From NCBI GenBank assembly GCA_030323885.1, contig CM059194.1, forward strand, positions 3,883,691 through 3,947,690: a stretch of 64,000 nucleotides of DNA, given 5' to 3'. A model generated the notes under the pieces. The model saw only the letters and a list, made by a program, of their open reading frames with translations. It did not search any database and was not told where the DNA came from. The position numbers and the translations under genes were made by a program. This document shows positions 11,640 to 21,815 of the stretch, in pieces; the stretch's first letter is position 1; every line of letters begins with the position of its first letter. The DNA is from Branchipolynoe longqiensis (Eukaryota; Annelida; Polychaeta; Phyllodocida; Polynoidae).

Positions 11640-12005
11640 ACCGTCCGTCCCTGTGCTTCGATCCTTGCTACACCAGCGTCGCTCGGTCCACTTCCTTATC
11701 GCACACGCACCGTCTCGGACCGCTAGGTCAACTTCTCTTATCGCACCCACGTCTCTCGGTACGTTCTATCGGGGGGTTGGTTTTTTGGTGTTTACACCGG
11801 CGTCGTGGTCCACGATTTATGCGACACTCACCGTCTCGGTACTTTTATCTGTGCTACACCGGCGTCGCTCGGTCCACGATTTTTATCGCACACGTCGTCA
11901 TCGGTACTTTTATCTGGGCTACACCGGCATCGCTCGGTCCACTTCTTTATCGCACACTCACCGTCCCGGTACTTTTATCTGCGCTACACCGGGTGGTTCA
12001 TATCA
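11640..12005. repeat. Tandem repeat, unit about 70-78 bp, about five copies
   Basis: Repeated words in order are GTCTCGGTACTTTTATCTG, GCTACACCGGCGTCGCTCGGTCCAC, and TTTATCGCACAC. It fills the spacer between Env and Gag-Pro. Confidence 0.8.
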
Positions 12006-12470
12006 AGTCGTCGTGCAGCGTATATATGTACACGCCTCACCGCCCCTGAGGTCAGCCACTTATTTGCCTGCTGCTATATTTAACCACTGATGGCTTAAAT
12101 ACTTACTGTTCTGAGTAGCAGTTAATATACAATGTCTGTGTATAGTCTCTCAGCCGTTCGCTTCTAGTTTGATGGTGTTTTCCGTCCCAGCAACATCTAC
12201 GGTGCTGCAACACACAACAGATATATAAAAAAAATAATCAAAAAAAAAAATTTTTTCAACTCACTCGATCACAACTCGTCCGTGTCGGTCAATGTCTGTG
12301 GCAATCACCTCCGATCTGCTACCACGTGCCTATGTATAGAACGACACACTGCTAGAAGCAAACAAAAATACTAAAAGTCAAAGTTTCAATGTTTTTGTCC
12401 CTCAAAAAAAAATTCTTATATATGCACGATCTCGTGAATATATATATATAATATTCAGAATACACACAGA
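12006..12470. other. Non-coding spacer of the LTR element
   Basis: AT-rich with A and T runs near 12229-12256 and TATA runs near 12440. I see no pol-like translation in any frame. Confidence 0.5.
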
Positions 12471-15400
12471 CTACTGCTTTTTCCTCAAACCTCCACAGAA
12501 CACCTCCACACAAGCAATGCAGGCGCGTTTTGCTAATTGTTGTTCCTGTGGATCTGGGATTGTTTCAAGCAGCCTAGTCTTCTCTCGGGTGTGAGAACGC
12601 AGCACACGGGTGTCGTAACACTCTGGGCTGGGTGTGGGTGGTGGGGGGCGCTTGACTGCACCGGTGACCGTCAGTCTATGTCCCAACTCACGTGTCGTGT
12701 CAGGCGATGTCCTGACAGATGGAGTCCCGACAGGTGGAGTCCCGACAGATGGAGTCCCGACAGATGGAGTCCCCAGGCGATATGCACCACTGGTCGCTGT
12801 CTCCGAGCCCGGCGTGCAGGGGGTGGGTGTATAGTGGTTGGGTGAGTGGTGGGTGGGTGGGTGCTGGGTGGGTGCATGGTGGCTGGCCGCTCTCACCTCC
12901 TCCGCCGTCTCCGTCGCGTGGGGGAGGGGTGCGCGGGGTGGGGGGAGGGTGGGTTGAATATCATCCAAGGCCCCGCCCCCTCGCTTGCACCCGCGTCGTG
13001 GGTCGACCTCCATCACCGGGTTGCGTTCCGGGGTGCGTTCCGGGTTGCGTTCCGGGTTGCGTTCCGGGTCGCTGCTCACCGTGGGAGGGCACGTCGGGTC
13101 CATTGTCGTCCCCGGGCCGGGTTGGTTCCGCTTCACCACCTGTTCAGGGAACCGGGGGACAGAACAAGGGAAAGACACGCCAGCACCACCATTCAGTCCC
13201 CCATCACACGGATCTGCATGCACACACTTATTTCCTTTCCCATGCACACACTCAGCATTCCTATCACCCCTGGCATCCTGCACGCATGTACCACCATTTT
13301 TACCATCCCTGACTTCCTGCACGCACGTCCCACCTGCGGTCTCACCCTGCACATACCTTTTACCACTCTTAATTACCCCAATGTCAGTGGATGCACGCCT
13401 TTTGTTGTGGACCCTGTCTTGCATGTTTTGTCCCTCGCCATGCACTTCCTGGCCCTTCGCATGCATTGCTTGTCCCATGCTGCCAGGCCGTTTACAGCCC
13501 ATAATTGGAGAACCCTTAGTTACTTCTGCTGGCCTTGACTCCACTCGCCATCCCCCACGTGTCTGCATCGCATGTGTGCTCGGTACCCGTGCCCTCTCAC
13601 ACTCACTGTTCATGACCCTTGGTTCTGGGGATGGTCCTTGACATTGCCCACCTGTCTGGTCATAGCCAGTGTTGTGTATTTTGTGTACTTTCTTTCTTTG
13701 TGCCCGGGTTAGTCTAGAGTTTATCAAGTCCCATTGCATCTCCCCATCTGCCAACTTTACTTGGTCTCTATTCACTACCCTTTTTGTACTTTCTGGGCCC
13801 ACTACAGTTACCACTGCCCTGTTAATTGCTCTGGCTGTATTATTAGGATGTCTGTCCAACTGCAAATATGCTGGTGAAATATAGTATACTACCCCTGCCA
13901 TACTAGCACATGTAGCTTCTCTACCCAACCATCTGTGCTCCTTCCCATTCAGGATAATACTCATATCCGTGTAGGACAGCACGGCATCACACCGCTGCAG
14001 GACATCGGTCCCTATCAGGATATCATGCTGCAATTCTTCTACTACACAAAACTCACACTCAACTCCGCCCAGGGTGACCTTCCCCACTCCCCTTGTAGGA
14101 ATCACATGTCCTGAAAGTGACCGAAGCTTCAATCCCTGCCTGAGCTTACCTCTGGCATAACCTCTCAATTTAAGAGCATTGTATACTTTACTCTTTATCA
14201 TACTTTTACTGGCACCAGTATCAATTAGACCTGAATATGAAATTCCGCCAAATTTCATCTTGATACATGGTCTTCGATCTGGTGCCTCACCTATTTTTTC
14301 TACTGCACAGGACCTGATTTCACTGTTACAGTCAGCCACACTTGCCTGCACCTTCTCCTCATGGGTAGCCACATAATCATGGTGGTAGTCATGTGCACAA
14401 TAACTACACCTGCCCGTATCTCTCCCAGAACCCTGGAAACCCTGTCGAGGGGCGCGCCCCACTCTTTGACGTGGCGCCCTCCTTCTCTCACCTCTATTTA
14501 CAGGATTATTTGTGGGCAGTGTTGGTGCAGTCTGCACCACTACTGTAGATGGTGGTGCCGGTGCAATTGCCAACTGGGCAGCCTGTACTGGCCGCTCAGT
14601 GCGCTCTGCCACCAATTTCCGGAGGCTTTTTATCTCCCCCTGGAGCATTTTAAATGCAGCACTATCTGCCCCAGCATCTGCCCTGGTCTGGGCCTCCATG
14701 GCTCCAACTTCCATGGGTTCCTCCATCCTATGGGCCCCAGTCAGCCTTCCCCCTGGACCGGCCAGTCCTTCTTCATTCTCCCTGGCTACTGACATGGCTG
14801 TTTCCAGACTCACTGCCCTGGCCAGGCGTACATTCAGCCTGACCACTGGTTCAATCAATGAATCTTCAAACTTTTTAATCACCATGCCCTGAACTGCCCC
14901 CAGCCTGAGTAGCCCTTTCTCTGGCCATGCCCTCTGCACTGCTGTACTGTATCGCATACAGTATGCCGACATTAGCTCCCCTTTCTCCTGTTTGAGTGAG
15001 AATACTATGTCTATAAGTGCAGTGGCTTCCCTGGCTGTTAAGAACAGCCCAACCAGACGTTCCCGGACCGCCTCCCAGGAGCTTTGTGCATCATCCTCAT
15101 AAACTGAGTAGATCACTTCATGTAGGTTGCCCTTGGAATGACTAAGTGCAAATTTCACTACATCTGCTCCCTTTGCCTCTGACACTCTACCTGCCCTGCC
15201 TACCTGCTCTACCCATGTCCTCAAGGCCCCCAGATCCGACCCATCCACAGTGGCTATCTGTCTTCCCTGGTCCTTTAGATCCCGTACTGCTCTCTCCTCT
15301 ATTTTTACTAGATCCCTACTTAATGCCAGGTGCTCCTGTCTAGCTGCTCTCTCTTCTATCACCCTGGCCTGCTCCTGGCTAGGTCCAGCCCCCTGCTCCC

Positions 15401-15554
15401 TATTTTCCCTGAGCGCCCTGGCCTGGGCTTCCAACTGTCCTGCTGCATATTTAGTTAAATATACAAGCCTGTCTGCATCTGTGGGTATCTCCCCTGAGGC
15501 TACCCCAAGTGTAAACCAGTCAGCAAACCCCCTAGTCAACTCAGCTTCTGCCAT
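12471..15554 (-). CDS. Fused Gag-protease polyprotein with long low-complexity C-terminal tail
   Basis: An unbroken frame of about 1027 codons. I chose ATG 15554 (MAEAELTR) over the ATG 25 codons upstream because the extra N-terminus looks untranslated. Residues about 155-260 resemble the retrotransposon Gag capsid region: a Trp in SSWEAVRERL at 160, then a SLKQEKGELMSAY segment. Cysteines CSYC at about 383 start an incomplete CCHC zinc knuckle whose last Cys is missing. A retropepsin active site DTGA is at 445-448, followed downstream by the DILIGTDVL block typical of the protease C-terminal half. The remaining roughly 480 residues are mostly low complexity: GTPSV 15-bp repeats (12714-12773), NPER 12-bp repeats (13018-13070), and Cys/His and Pro/His-rich parts. 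No RT, RNase H or integrase core motif is present. About 45 residues after protease, VVNRDQVKLADGE could be a remnant of an integrase C-terminus, which is inference. Role: capsid and maturation protease of an LTR element. Confidence 0.85.
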   Translation of the reverse strand: MAEAELTRGFADWFTLGVASGEIPTDADRLVYLTKYAAGQLEAQARALRENREQGAGPSQEQARVIEERAARQEHLALSRDLVKIEERAVRDLKDQGRQIATVDGSDLGALRTWVEQVGRAGRVSEAKGADVVKFALSHSKGNLHEVIYSVYEDDAQSSWEAVRERLVGLFLTAREATALIDIVFSLKQEKGELMSAYCMRYSTAVQRAWPEKGLLRLGAVQGMVIKKFEDSLIEPVVRLNVRLARAVSLETAMSVARENEEGLAGPGGRLTGAHRMEEPMEVGAMEAQTRADAGADSAAFKMLQGEIKSLRKLVAERTERPVQAAQLAIAPAPPSTVVVQTAPTLPTNNPVNRGERRRAPRQRVGRAPRQGFQGSGRDTGRCSYCAHDYHHDYVATHEEKVQASVADCNSEIRSCAVEKIGEAPDRRPCIKMKFGGISYSGLIDTGASKSMIKSKVYNALKLRGYARGKLRQGLKLRSLSGHVIPTRGVGKVTLGGVECEFCVVEELQHDILIGTDVLQRCDAVLSYTDMSIILNGKEHRWLGREATCASMAGVVYYISPAYLQLDRHPNNTARAINRAVVTVVGPESTKRVVNRDQVKLADGEMQWDLINSRLTRAQRKKVHKIHNTGYDQTGGQCQGPSPEPRVMNSECERARVPSTHAMQTRGGWRVESRPAEVTKGSPIMGCKRPGSMGQAMHAKGQEVHGEGQNMQDRVHNKRRASTDIGVIKSGKRYVQGETAGGTCVQEVRDGKNGGTCVQDARGDRNAECVHGKGNKCVHADPCDGGLNGGAGVSFPCSVPRFPEQVVKRNQPGPGTTMDPTCPPTVSSDPERNPERNPERTPERNPVMEVDPRRGCKRGGGALDDIQPTLPPPRAPLPHATETAEEVRAASHHAPTQHPPTHHSPNHYTPTPCTPGSETATSGAYRLGTPSVGTPSVGTPPVGTPSVRTSPDTTRELGHRLTVTGAVKRPPPPTPSPECYDTRVLRSHTREKTRLLETIPDPQEQQLAKRACIACVEVFCGGLRKKQ

Positions 15555-15713
15555 TGTGATAACTGTACTGTTATCTGGCACAATACCTCCTTCTATCTGC
15601 TGATATATATTACAATATAATAATATCAACCACCTATATCATCCATAAAACCACCAATGTACAGCCATACACTCCCCTTACTTTTCTATGTATATTAAAA
15701 CAACTATATACCG

Positions 15714-15746
15714 ACGTACCGACGTACCGTCGTACCGACGTACGTT
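15714..15746. repeat. 8-bp tandem repeat CGACGTAC
   Basis: Four near-identical copies of CGACGTAC in the leader upstream of Gag. Confidence 0.8.
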
Positions 15747-15889
15747 GATATCTATATATCAAAACAACTCCACTCCATTCAACCACCCGACAGATTATAA
15801 AACACCCGACAGATTTTAAAACACCCGACGCCTACTGGGTTCGCCTCAGGTCACAGGCATCTGGACACACCCCCTACTTACTCCCCCAC

Positions 15890-16460
15890 TACACACAGAC
15901 CCCTGCCGGCGCGTCGCCGCTGCCTGCTGCTTCCCTACACACACACACCGACCCCTGCCGGTCTGCTATACACTGTGTGCGGTGTGCGCCTGGTGAGCGC
16001 GGCCTCCCTACACAGTCAGGGTGGGTCGCCTTTCTACTGGGACAGCCCCCACTCTGTTAAAGTTGCACACTTTAGTGAAGTCACCCACTTTGTACACCAC
16101 TAGATTTGCTCCCCACACATATATGTTACCTCATTGTGTTCTTACCAAACCTTTCGTCGTCGACTGAAATTGAATATCAATTCAATTTATCAGGGCCCAC
16201 TTTCTGAAATGACAAGACTCCAGCCCTTGGACTATGCCCCTTTAATTTTAGGGTGGGTGTGCACTATGCTGCTTGCGACCTCTCACACTCACCTCCACAC
16301 ACACACACACACACACAGTCCCTTTGAGTCCTGCCGGCTGCTTATACACTTCGGTGGGTGGCGTGACTTGTGGTTGCAGTCTCTCAGCTCACCCCCACAC
16401 CCACACACACAGACCCCTGTGGGTTGTTTATGCAGACAGTGGGTTGTGTTACTACTGGGC
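15890..16460. repeat. CA-rich tandem units in the LTR-element leader
   Basis: About four irregular copies of a unit with (CA)n, GACCCCTGCCGG, TGCTTATACACT and GGGTGG-GTG. No coding signal was seen. Confidence 0.65.
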
Positions 16461-16558
16461 ACCCTCCTTATAGCCTAGTCAAAGGAGTGCGAATACTAAT
16501 ATTCTATTAGTTACAGCCCCCTCGCCACTCCTATTTACTAGCTACCTTGCTATAGTAT

Positions 16559-16740
16559 CCAGAAAATACGTTATTTTTAATTAAAATACGTTAATTTTAC
16601 ATTAAAATACGTTAATTTTCATTAAAATACGTTAATTTTCATCAAAATACGTTAATTTCCATTAAAATACGTTAATTTTCATTAAAATACGTTAATTCCC
16701 ATTAAAATACGTTAATTTTCATTAAAATACGTTAATTTAC
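16559..16740. repeat. 20-bp minisatellite, nine copies
   Basis: The unit is AAAATACGTTAATTTTCATT with few substitutions. Each copy carries ACGTTAA. Confidence 0.9.
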
Positions 16741-16794
16741 CCAAGAACCAGTCAGAAACGGACAGAGCAGACTTCAAACGGATAACAACCGTAT

Positions 16795-17169
16795 CTAAGC
16801 CGTACACCGCCGTATTTCACCGGACACGAAATCGGATACAACCACATATGTATCAACGTTCACACCTTCACAGCACTCACACACAGAACACTCATTACAA
16901 CGAACAGTGGTACACAGTGTCTCACCCCGCCTCGGCGCCCCAGCACCCAAAACAAGTGATACAACAAAACTGAACCCTACCTGTCGGCTGCCCTCGCGGT
17001 GTTCGCCCACGCGGTGTTCACCCACGCGGTGTTCGCCCACGCGGTGTTCGTCGTTCATCACGGGTGTGTCTGTCATCGCCATCGCCTCACCGAGTTCTCG
17101 CGTCATCACGGGCGTCCTCGCGGCACTCTTCACGTCACCACGGCACATCTCTTCAAGTTCTTCAGTCAT
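16795..17169 (-). CDS. Small leader reading frame of the LTR element, unknown product
   Basis: 124 codons starting 22 bases after the primer-binding site. The N-terminus is acidic (MTEELEEMCRGD). It contains four GEHR-type 5-residue repeats, encoded by the 15-bp tandem repeat at 16996-17051, and a Cys cluster CNECSVCECC near residues 92-101. I do not recognise it. It could be a leader protein, or simply an open frame across a 15-bp repeat. Its position immediately after the PBS is the only reason to keep it. Confidence 0.3.
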   Translation of the reverse strand: MTEELEEMCRGDVKSAARTPVMTRELGEAMAMTDTPVMNDEHRVGEHRVGEHRVGEHREGSRQVGFSFVVSLVLGAGAPRRGETLCTTVRCNECSVCECCEGVNVDTYVVVSDFVSGEIRRCTA

Positions 17170-17191
17170 CTCTGAGAATCGTCTCAGAATT

Positions 17192-17205
17192 CGTCGTGGT
17201 CGCCA
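17192..17205 (-). promoter_or_regulatory. Candidate primer-binding site
   Basis: The minus strand reads TTATAAG then TGGCGACCACGACG. A TGG-initial element directly after an LTR end is the expected minus-strand primer site. The first 12 bases would pair with the 3' end of an animal tRNA-Arg as I remember it, and that tRNA assignment is not checked. Confidence 0.65.
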
Positions 17206-18100
17206 CTTATAAAAACACGGGTCTCTGCCGCTGGGAGCACCCTATGTGATTACAAAACTCTCCCCCTTCATTTCACCTGTGATGCAATTAGCCTAATCAA
17301 TTTAACCATGTCTGGAAAGAGGAAGGAAAACTAGTCACAAGGATGAACAGTGAATAAGTTGTGCTTTATTGGCAGCAACTCCTGTCATCCCCCATTCATG
17401 TGACCTAGCACCTGTACTCCTCATATACTGCCCACACTATGTCTCATTGTCACTTAACCAGTATACTGCAAACAGTGCCTACAACCCATGGGACAGGAGT
17501 CCTATGGCTGTGTGTACACTCAATTAGAATAGCTGAATTTGGATAGCATCAGACAGAGTGTCTGGGGTCCTGCTCTAGAGTAGGTGTGTCTCACTCCAGA
17601 GCCAGGCTGAGAGTGATTTTCCTTCAGTGTGTCTGAAGCAAACTCATGAATAATTAATTAGCTGAGACTAGTGTGTGGGTCAGGATAGGCCAAGAGAGTC
17701 AGGTGACCAGACCTTCCCCAACCAGCCAATGAGACACCTCCCCACAGACTGGGTGGGTGACCACCCCATTAGGGGCTGTCACTCAAGCCATCTGCAGGTG
17801 GTGCACTCTATACATATGCTAATGAGGCTGGTGGGTCAGTCGGTGGTCTTGGGTGGACAGGATGTTGCAACAGTTACAGATTTATATATAGTAAAATCTT
17901 TCTTTTCCTCTTTTGTATTCTTTATGAACACCAAGAGAACATTTCAACCATCATGTACTGTTTCTTACAAAGGAACTCTTTTCATTAACTCCAAACATCA
18001 TATATAACAGATAGTTTACTCTATTCAGCATCATGTACATTTCCATCAACTCCACTCTTAGTAGATAACATATAGTTTACCTCACTCAGTATCATGTACA
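17206..18100 (-). mobile_element. 5' LTR of the Gag-Pro/Env element
   Basis: It lies directly upstream of the PBS. The part 17250-18030 matches 47035-47815 (same strand) over about 780 bases, and part of it matches 21425-21815 (opposite strand). All three share a CAATAAAGC-type polyadenylation signal (minus strand 17370-17365 here), a GGTGTCT-ATTGGCTGG block and a CACCTGCA block. The proposed 5' end is TGTACATGAT, reading down from 18100. Near that end a 68-bp segment with CATCATGTACA is duplicated. The matching 3' LTR would be in the gap. Confidence 0.65.
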
Positions 18101-18149
18101 ATGGGAGTGGACTTTTGTTGACTTTAGTTACTTTTAGTTTACATACTAT

Positions 18150-18235
18150 CAGTCCCACTCCAGCATCCAAGAATAATAATGCTCTCTGCCAATATATAAT
18201 TCTTAACCGAAAATCCGTATATTTTTACAAGGTGA
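18150..18235. repeat. Repeat shared with 46105-46190
   Basis: Shares AATAATAATGCTCT-TGCCAATATATAATTC and CCGAAAAT-CGTATATTTTTACAA with 46105-46190, in the same orientation. The same stretch is found near both copies of the LTR family. Confidence 0.75.
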
Positions 18236-18254
18236 TATACTATACTGGATCCAT

Positions 18255-18410
18255 GTACCATATCAATAATAAACCTGAGGGCTTGGCTCTCGTGGCTCTC
18301 TCTCTTCATTCACTCTTTATACTCTTCCCTTCTCTTTGCCTGTATTGATTTCACTCTAGCCTGCCTACACAACCAGATATTCCAGCCGTGCACTTTAGAT
18401 CCTGGTTTGG
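18255..18410. repeat. Dispersed repeat, pair of 60-240
   Basis: See 60-240. Confidence 0.5.
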
Positions 18411-18618
18411 GAGATTGGGGTATCCGAACCCATGAGTTTGTGGGTTCAAATCCGGGTTGAGTCCAACCAATGACTTAAACATTGATACTTGTCACTTCCT
18501 AGCCAGGCACTTAGCATTGCTAGGATAGGCTAATGACTGGTTGACTCAGTGTCTGGATAATGTGACTGAGTGGGATATAATGTCATGCTGCTAGTGACCT
18601 GCTCTCCCAGTGGGGCAG

Positions 18619-18655
<37 letters not shown>

Positions 18656-18735
18656 CACTGTCACAAGTTGGAATCCATCCTGATATGATCTTAGATGTTG
18701 CTAGGACATACAATAACAACAAAGAAATGAACAAA
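18395..18735 (+). mobile_element. SINE-A copy with internal (TA)n expansion
   Basis: Near full length. The tRNA-like head has the B box GGGTTCAAATCCGGG at about 18441. The body runs through CTTCCTAGCCAGGCAC, GACTGAGTGGGATAT and CCCAGTGGGGCAGCACTATA, and the tail through TTAGATGTTGCTAGGAC. A (TA)n run (about 18623-18652) has expanded between the body and tail. Confidence 0.85.
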
Positions 18736-19262
18736 CAACCCAACAGCATTACTTCTTGACATCACAGGATGTGCATGGGTTGACAGCGGGAATCATTCAT
18801 TGTTGTACCTCCGCTCACATTTGCAAACAATTCAGCTACGGATGGGCAATTATGGGCAGCCATTAATCCCGGCATGCCATGAGGATGCCCGGTTGGTGCC
18901 AAAAATGGCTCCCAATGTAATTGCATGACTCGGTGAATTGCCTCAAAACAACTTGAACCAGACATACCTCACTGGTGGTAGTGCCTCGACTGAGCCACTC
19001 GAATACCTCGGTGAGTGATGTGGAAGTGCGAGCGATGCTCATGCTCATGCTCATGCTCATGTTCATGCTGCAGTTACTGCCCGCTACACATGCAGGTGCG
19101 CCATCTTAGATGGAAACATCACTTGGCTTAAGGGGTTTTCCTGGCAACTCTGATACTGGGTATTTGGGTGTTTACATTACAGGTGGGAATAGTACATTTA
19201 TTTACCCGCCACGGCGCCACCATCGCCAGCAGGGTTGGGGGGTTGTTCGAGTTGTACGTACT
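18736..19262. other. No recognised gene; (GCTCAT)n microsatellite
   Basis: A hexamer run ATGCTC lies at about 19036-19065. Otherwise only short unsupported frames. Confidence 0.5.
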
Positions 19263-19264
19263 GG

Positions 19265-19570
19265 CGACATCTCAGGTCATATCAGGATGGGTTCGGATTT
19301 GTGACAGGGCAATAGTATAGTGCTGCCCCACTGGGAAATCAGGCGGTGGCACCATGACCTGATATCGCACTGAGAGTGCATATTATTCTGACAATGAGCT
19401 AACCAGTCCTTGCACTATCCTAATAGTGCAGAGCGCCAACACGGTGGCACCAGACTAGGAATTGACAAGTATACATTTATAAGTCATTGATTTGATTTAA
19501 CAGGGAACCACAACCCCCAAATTTCCGCATGCGAGAACCGCCCGCTACCAATTAGGCCACCACGCCCAGT
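19265..19570 (-). mobile_element. SINE-A copy, full length with tRNA-like head
   Basis: On the minus strand the head reads GGGCGTGGTGGCCTAATTGGTAGCGG (A box TGGCCTAATTGG) and a decayed B box. The AATCAATGACTTATAAATG junction, body and tail follow. This copy best shows the tRNA origin of the head, together with the one at 59785. Confidence 0.85.
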
Positions 19571-19721
19571 CACCAGCAGCGGGCACAAGCATGTCATGAA
19601 GTTCAGAATGAGGGTGATTCTACATCGTCTATTGACCAATTTCATATGACGTCAGCACATGTATTTAGGTCAGTGTGCGCGCTGATTGGCTGCAGGACAA
19701 CATCCGGTCACACTGCAAACT

Positions 19722-20125
19722 CAATGGCTATGAGCAACCTTCATAGAGAAAAGGTGAAATATCTCTAAAAGCACACTACCTAGCAACACATCGATTGGAT
19801 TACATATAGAAAACACATTAGAAAAAGAGATTATATTAAATTCATAAGGTTAGGGTTCTGGATTTCTATTAATTTTTAATAAAATCGGCGTGTTGCACCA
19901 CGCGTATCGGCATACTCAATGCATTGTCAATGACCGTGAGCAATCTTCATACAGTTAAAGTTAAATATCTCTAAAACCACATCACCTAGAAACCAACTGA
20001 TTGGAATACACATACAAAACATGTTTAACAAAAAGATTATATTAAATTTATAAGGTTATGGTTCTGGATTTCTATTAATTTGGACTAAAACTGACGATTT
20101 GAAACTGCACGTACCAGCATACTCA
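19722..20125. repeat. Two-copy tandem duplication, unit about 200 bp
   Basis: The segments beginning CTCAATG...GAGCAA-CTTCATA at 19722 and 19917 repeat the same order of words: AAATATCTCTAAAA, CACCTAG, AGATTATATTAAATT and GGTTCTGGATTTCTATTAATTT. A third start CTCAATGG appears at 20124. It is probably a fragment of a satellite. Confidence 0.8.
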
Positions 20126-20434
20126 ATGGTAGTGTGCCTTCGTTCTGCAGCCAAGCTGCACGCGCATACACAATATTTGTAAACATTGAAATAGGTCTAT
20201 TGGAGCAGCTGTTTTCCTTTAAATGTGAAGTGTGTCCTCATCTATTTAGGAAAGAACTTGCCCACCCCAACGTGATTGATTCGGCTGTTAAGGCCTCGAT
20301 CTGGTCTGAAAAAGATGGTTGATCAGATTAAAGACACAAGGTCCAGATGGTGAAACACACCAGCAGCCTTAAGGCAGAATCAGCGGAGAACTCGTCGGCT
20401 TAGACCACAGGAAGCGGGTCGGCTGTCCCTCCCA

Positions 20435-21030
20435 AAGCGCGTTTTTATTAAACGACGTCTCTAGAGCGCATTGATTTTTGTATCATCATGTAAAATATTC
20501 CAATCAAACACATTGGTGTGGAATGTGAACTGGTCTATAAAGGATTACAAATAGTCTTTAAAGATAAATGATGTATAGGGCCAGGGGCATTCATGTATTA
20601 TGTGGTGCTGGTGATCCTTTAATTATATTAAATAGTAATTGTGTATTATATAGATAGTGTGAGAGGGGCACCATTGTTAGTGTGGAAGGAGCTCAAGAGC
20701 TCTACTCACAACCCCCTCCCCCCAACTGTTAGTCACGGATCACCAAGCACACAGACACAACAGGGCAGGCGAGACCAAAGCAGCCACAAGGCATGGTGGT
20801 AGTGGGTAGATCACAGTTGCCATAATGACACAAGAATGCTTACTGTTGATTGGTGGACCTAGAAATGCTTACTATTCATTGAAGGGCATGGTCAGGTGAT
20901 ATGCCATGTCAGGTCCAGAAACCACTATAAAATAATAAACTTTACAATCAGGTATTGGACATCAAACACATCGTCATTCTAACATATCTCTTTGCAGGAA
21001 ACTCGCTGCCATCACATGAAATTATACTAA
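20435..21030 (-). mobile_element. SINE-M fragment, split by a solo LTR
   Basis: 20435-20488 and 20947-21030 together match the body of the SINE at 24478-24815. The first part has TTTATTAAACGACGTCTCTAGAGCGCATTGATTT. The second has ATTGGACATCAAACACATCGTCATTCTAACATATCTCTTTG-AGGAAACTCGCTG. The tRNA-like head is missing. Confidence 0.75.
20489..20946 (+). mobile_element. Solo LTR inserted in a SINE, 4-bp target duplication
   Basis: 458 bp with ends TGTAAAATATTCC and AAACTTTACA (TG...CA, short inverted TGTAAA/TTTACA). It is flanked by the direct repeat ATCA at 20485-20488 and 20947-20950. The first 280 bases match 43323-43620. TG...CA ends, a 4-bp duplication and the absence of coding sequence fit a solo LTR left by recombination. 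AATAATAAA near the right end could be a polyadenylation signal. The orientation is therefore probably plus. Confidence 0.75.
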
Positions 21031-21372
21031 TAACTAATCTATATTAAATCTTCTTTGTTGTCCATCGGTGGCAATGATGATAGCGATTCATCATTTTATA
21101 AAAATATACAGTCTTTCGGTTGTGATAGACGAGCTTGAAATCATATCAATATCTTGGGCGAAGGAGTTGGGAACCACTATTATGCAATAGCGATGCAATG
21201 TGTACACACTCGCTGTGTGACATATAAATAACTATTTGGAAATGTTATGGCATGTAGTGACCAGGATTGCGGTATGATGTCCAGATATTAAGATGCGTTT
21301 AGTAATTACAGAAATGTTCCCTCCATGCACCAGGAAGAGTGAAAATGGAGCCGGAACATATATTAATGTTGA

Positions 21373-21413
21373 TTGTAACTGTATGATGACTATTTGTCAT
21401 CATACAGTTACAA
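21373..21413. repeat. Perfect 18-bp inverted repeat with 5-nt loop
   Basis: TTGTAACTGTATGATGAC at 21373-21390 is perfectly complementary to 21396-21413. The loop is TATTT. Confidence 0.9.
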
Positions 21414-21424
21414 TAAAACCAACT

Positions 21425-21815
21425 TTGAACACCCAGCCAGTCTGCATATATTATATACACCACCTGCACTAGGGTTGAGTGACATGTGCCCCTATTGGGT
21501 GCCACCCCTCCCAGTATGTAGGGGTGTCTGATTGGCTGGCTGTGTGAGCCCAGTCACCTTGTACTCCTTGCACTTGCTATGCATACACACTCGCTCTAGA
21601 GAAACCAAAAGAAGCAGTTCCCCCAGAGCTGTGTGTAACATCCACAGGACTTAGGTTCAATGGGCTGTAGGTACTGATTAGACTGAACAAGCAGGAACCA
21701 TGTGGGTCTGTGTGGCACGTTGTAAGCAAGTCAGGGTGGCAGGTCACTAGTAGGTTAACAAGAGTTGTAGAAATAAAGCTCAATCTTATCACTGTCAATA
21801 TTGCACAACTTGTCT
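21425..21815 (+). mobile_element. LTR fragment of the 17.2-18.1 kb LTR family, opposite orientation
   Basis: Compared with the minus strand of 17206-18100 it shares CACCACCTGCA, TGAGTGACA-GCCCCTA-TGGG, GTAGGGGTGTCTGATTGGCTGG, CTCTAGAG, GGGCTGTAGG and an AATAAAGCTC polyadenylation signal at 21772. It is divergent and without flanking coding remnants. Confidence 0.6.

Noticed and set aside
12537..15603. Several long plus-strand open frames opposite Gag-Pro
   Set aside because: They are antisense shadows caused by the GC-rich, repeat-containing minus-strand frame. They show no domains of their own.
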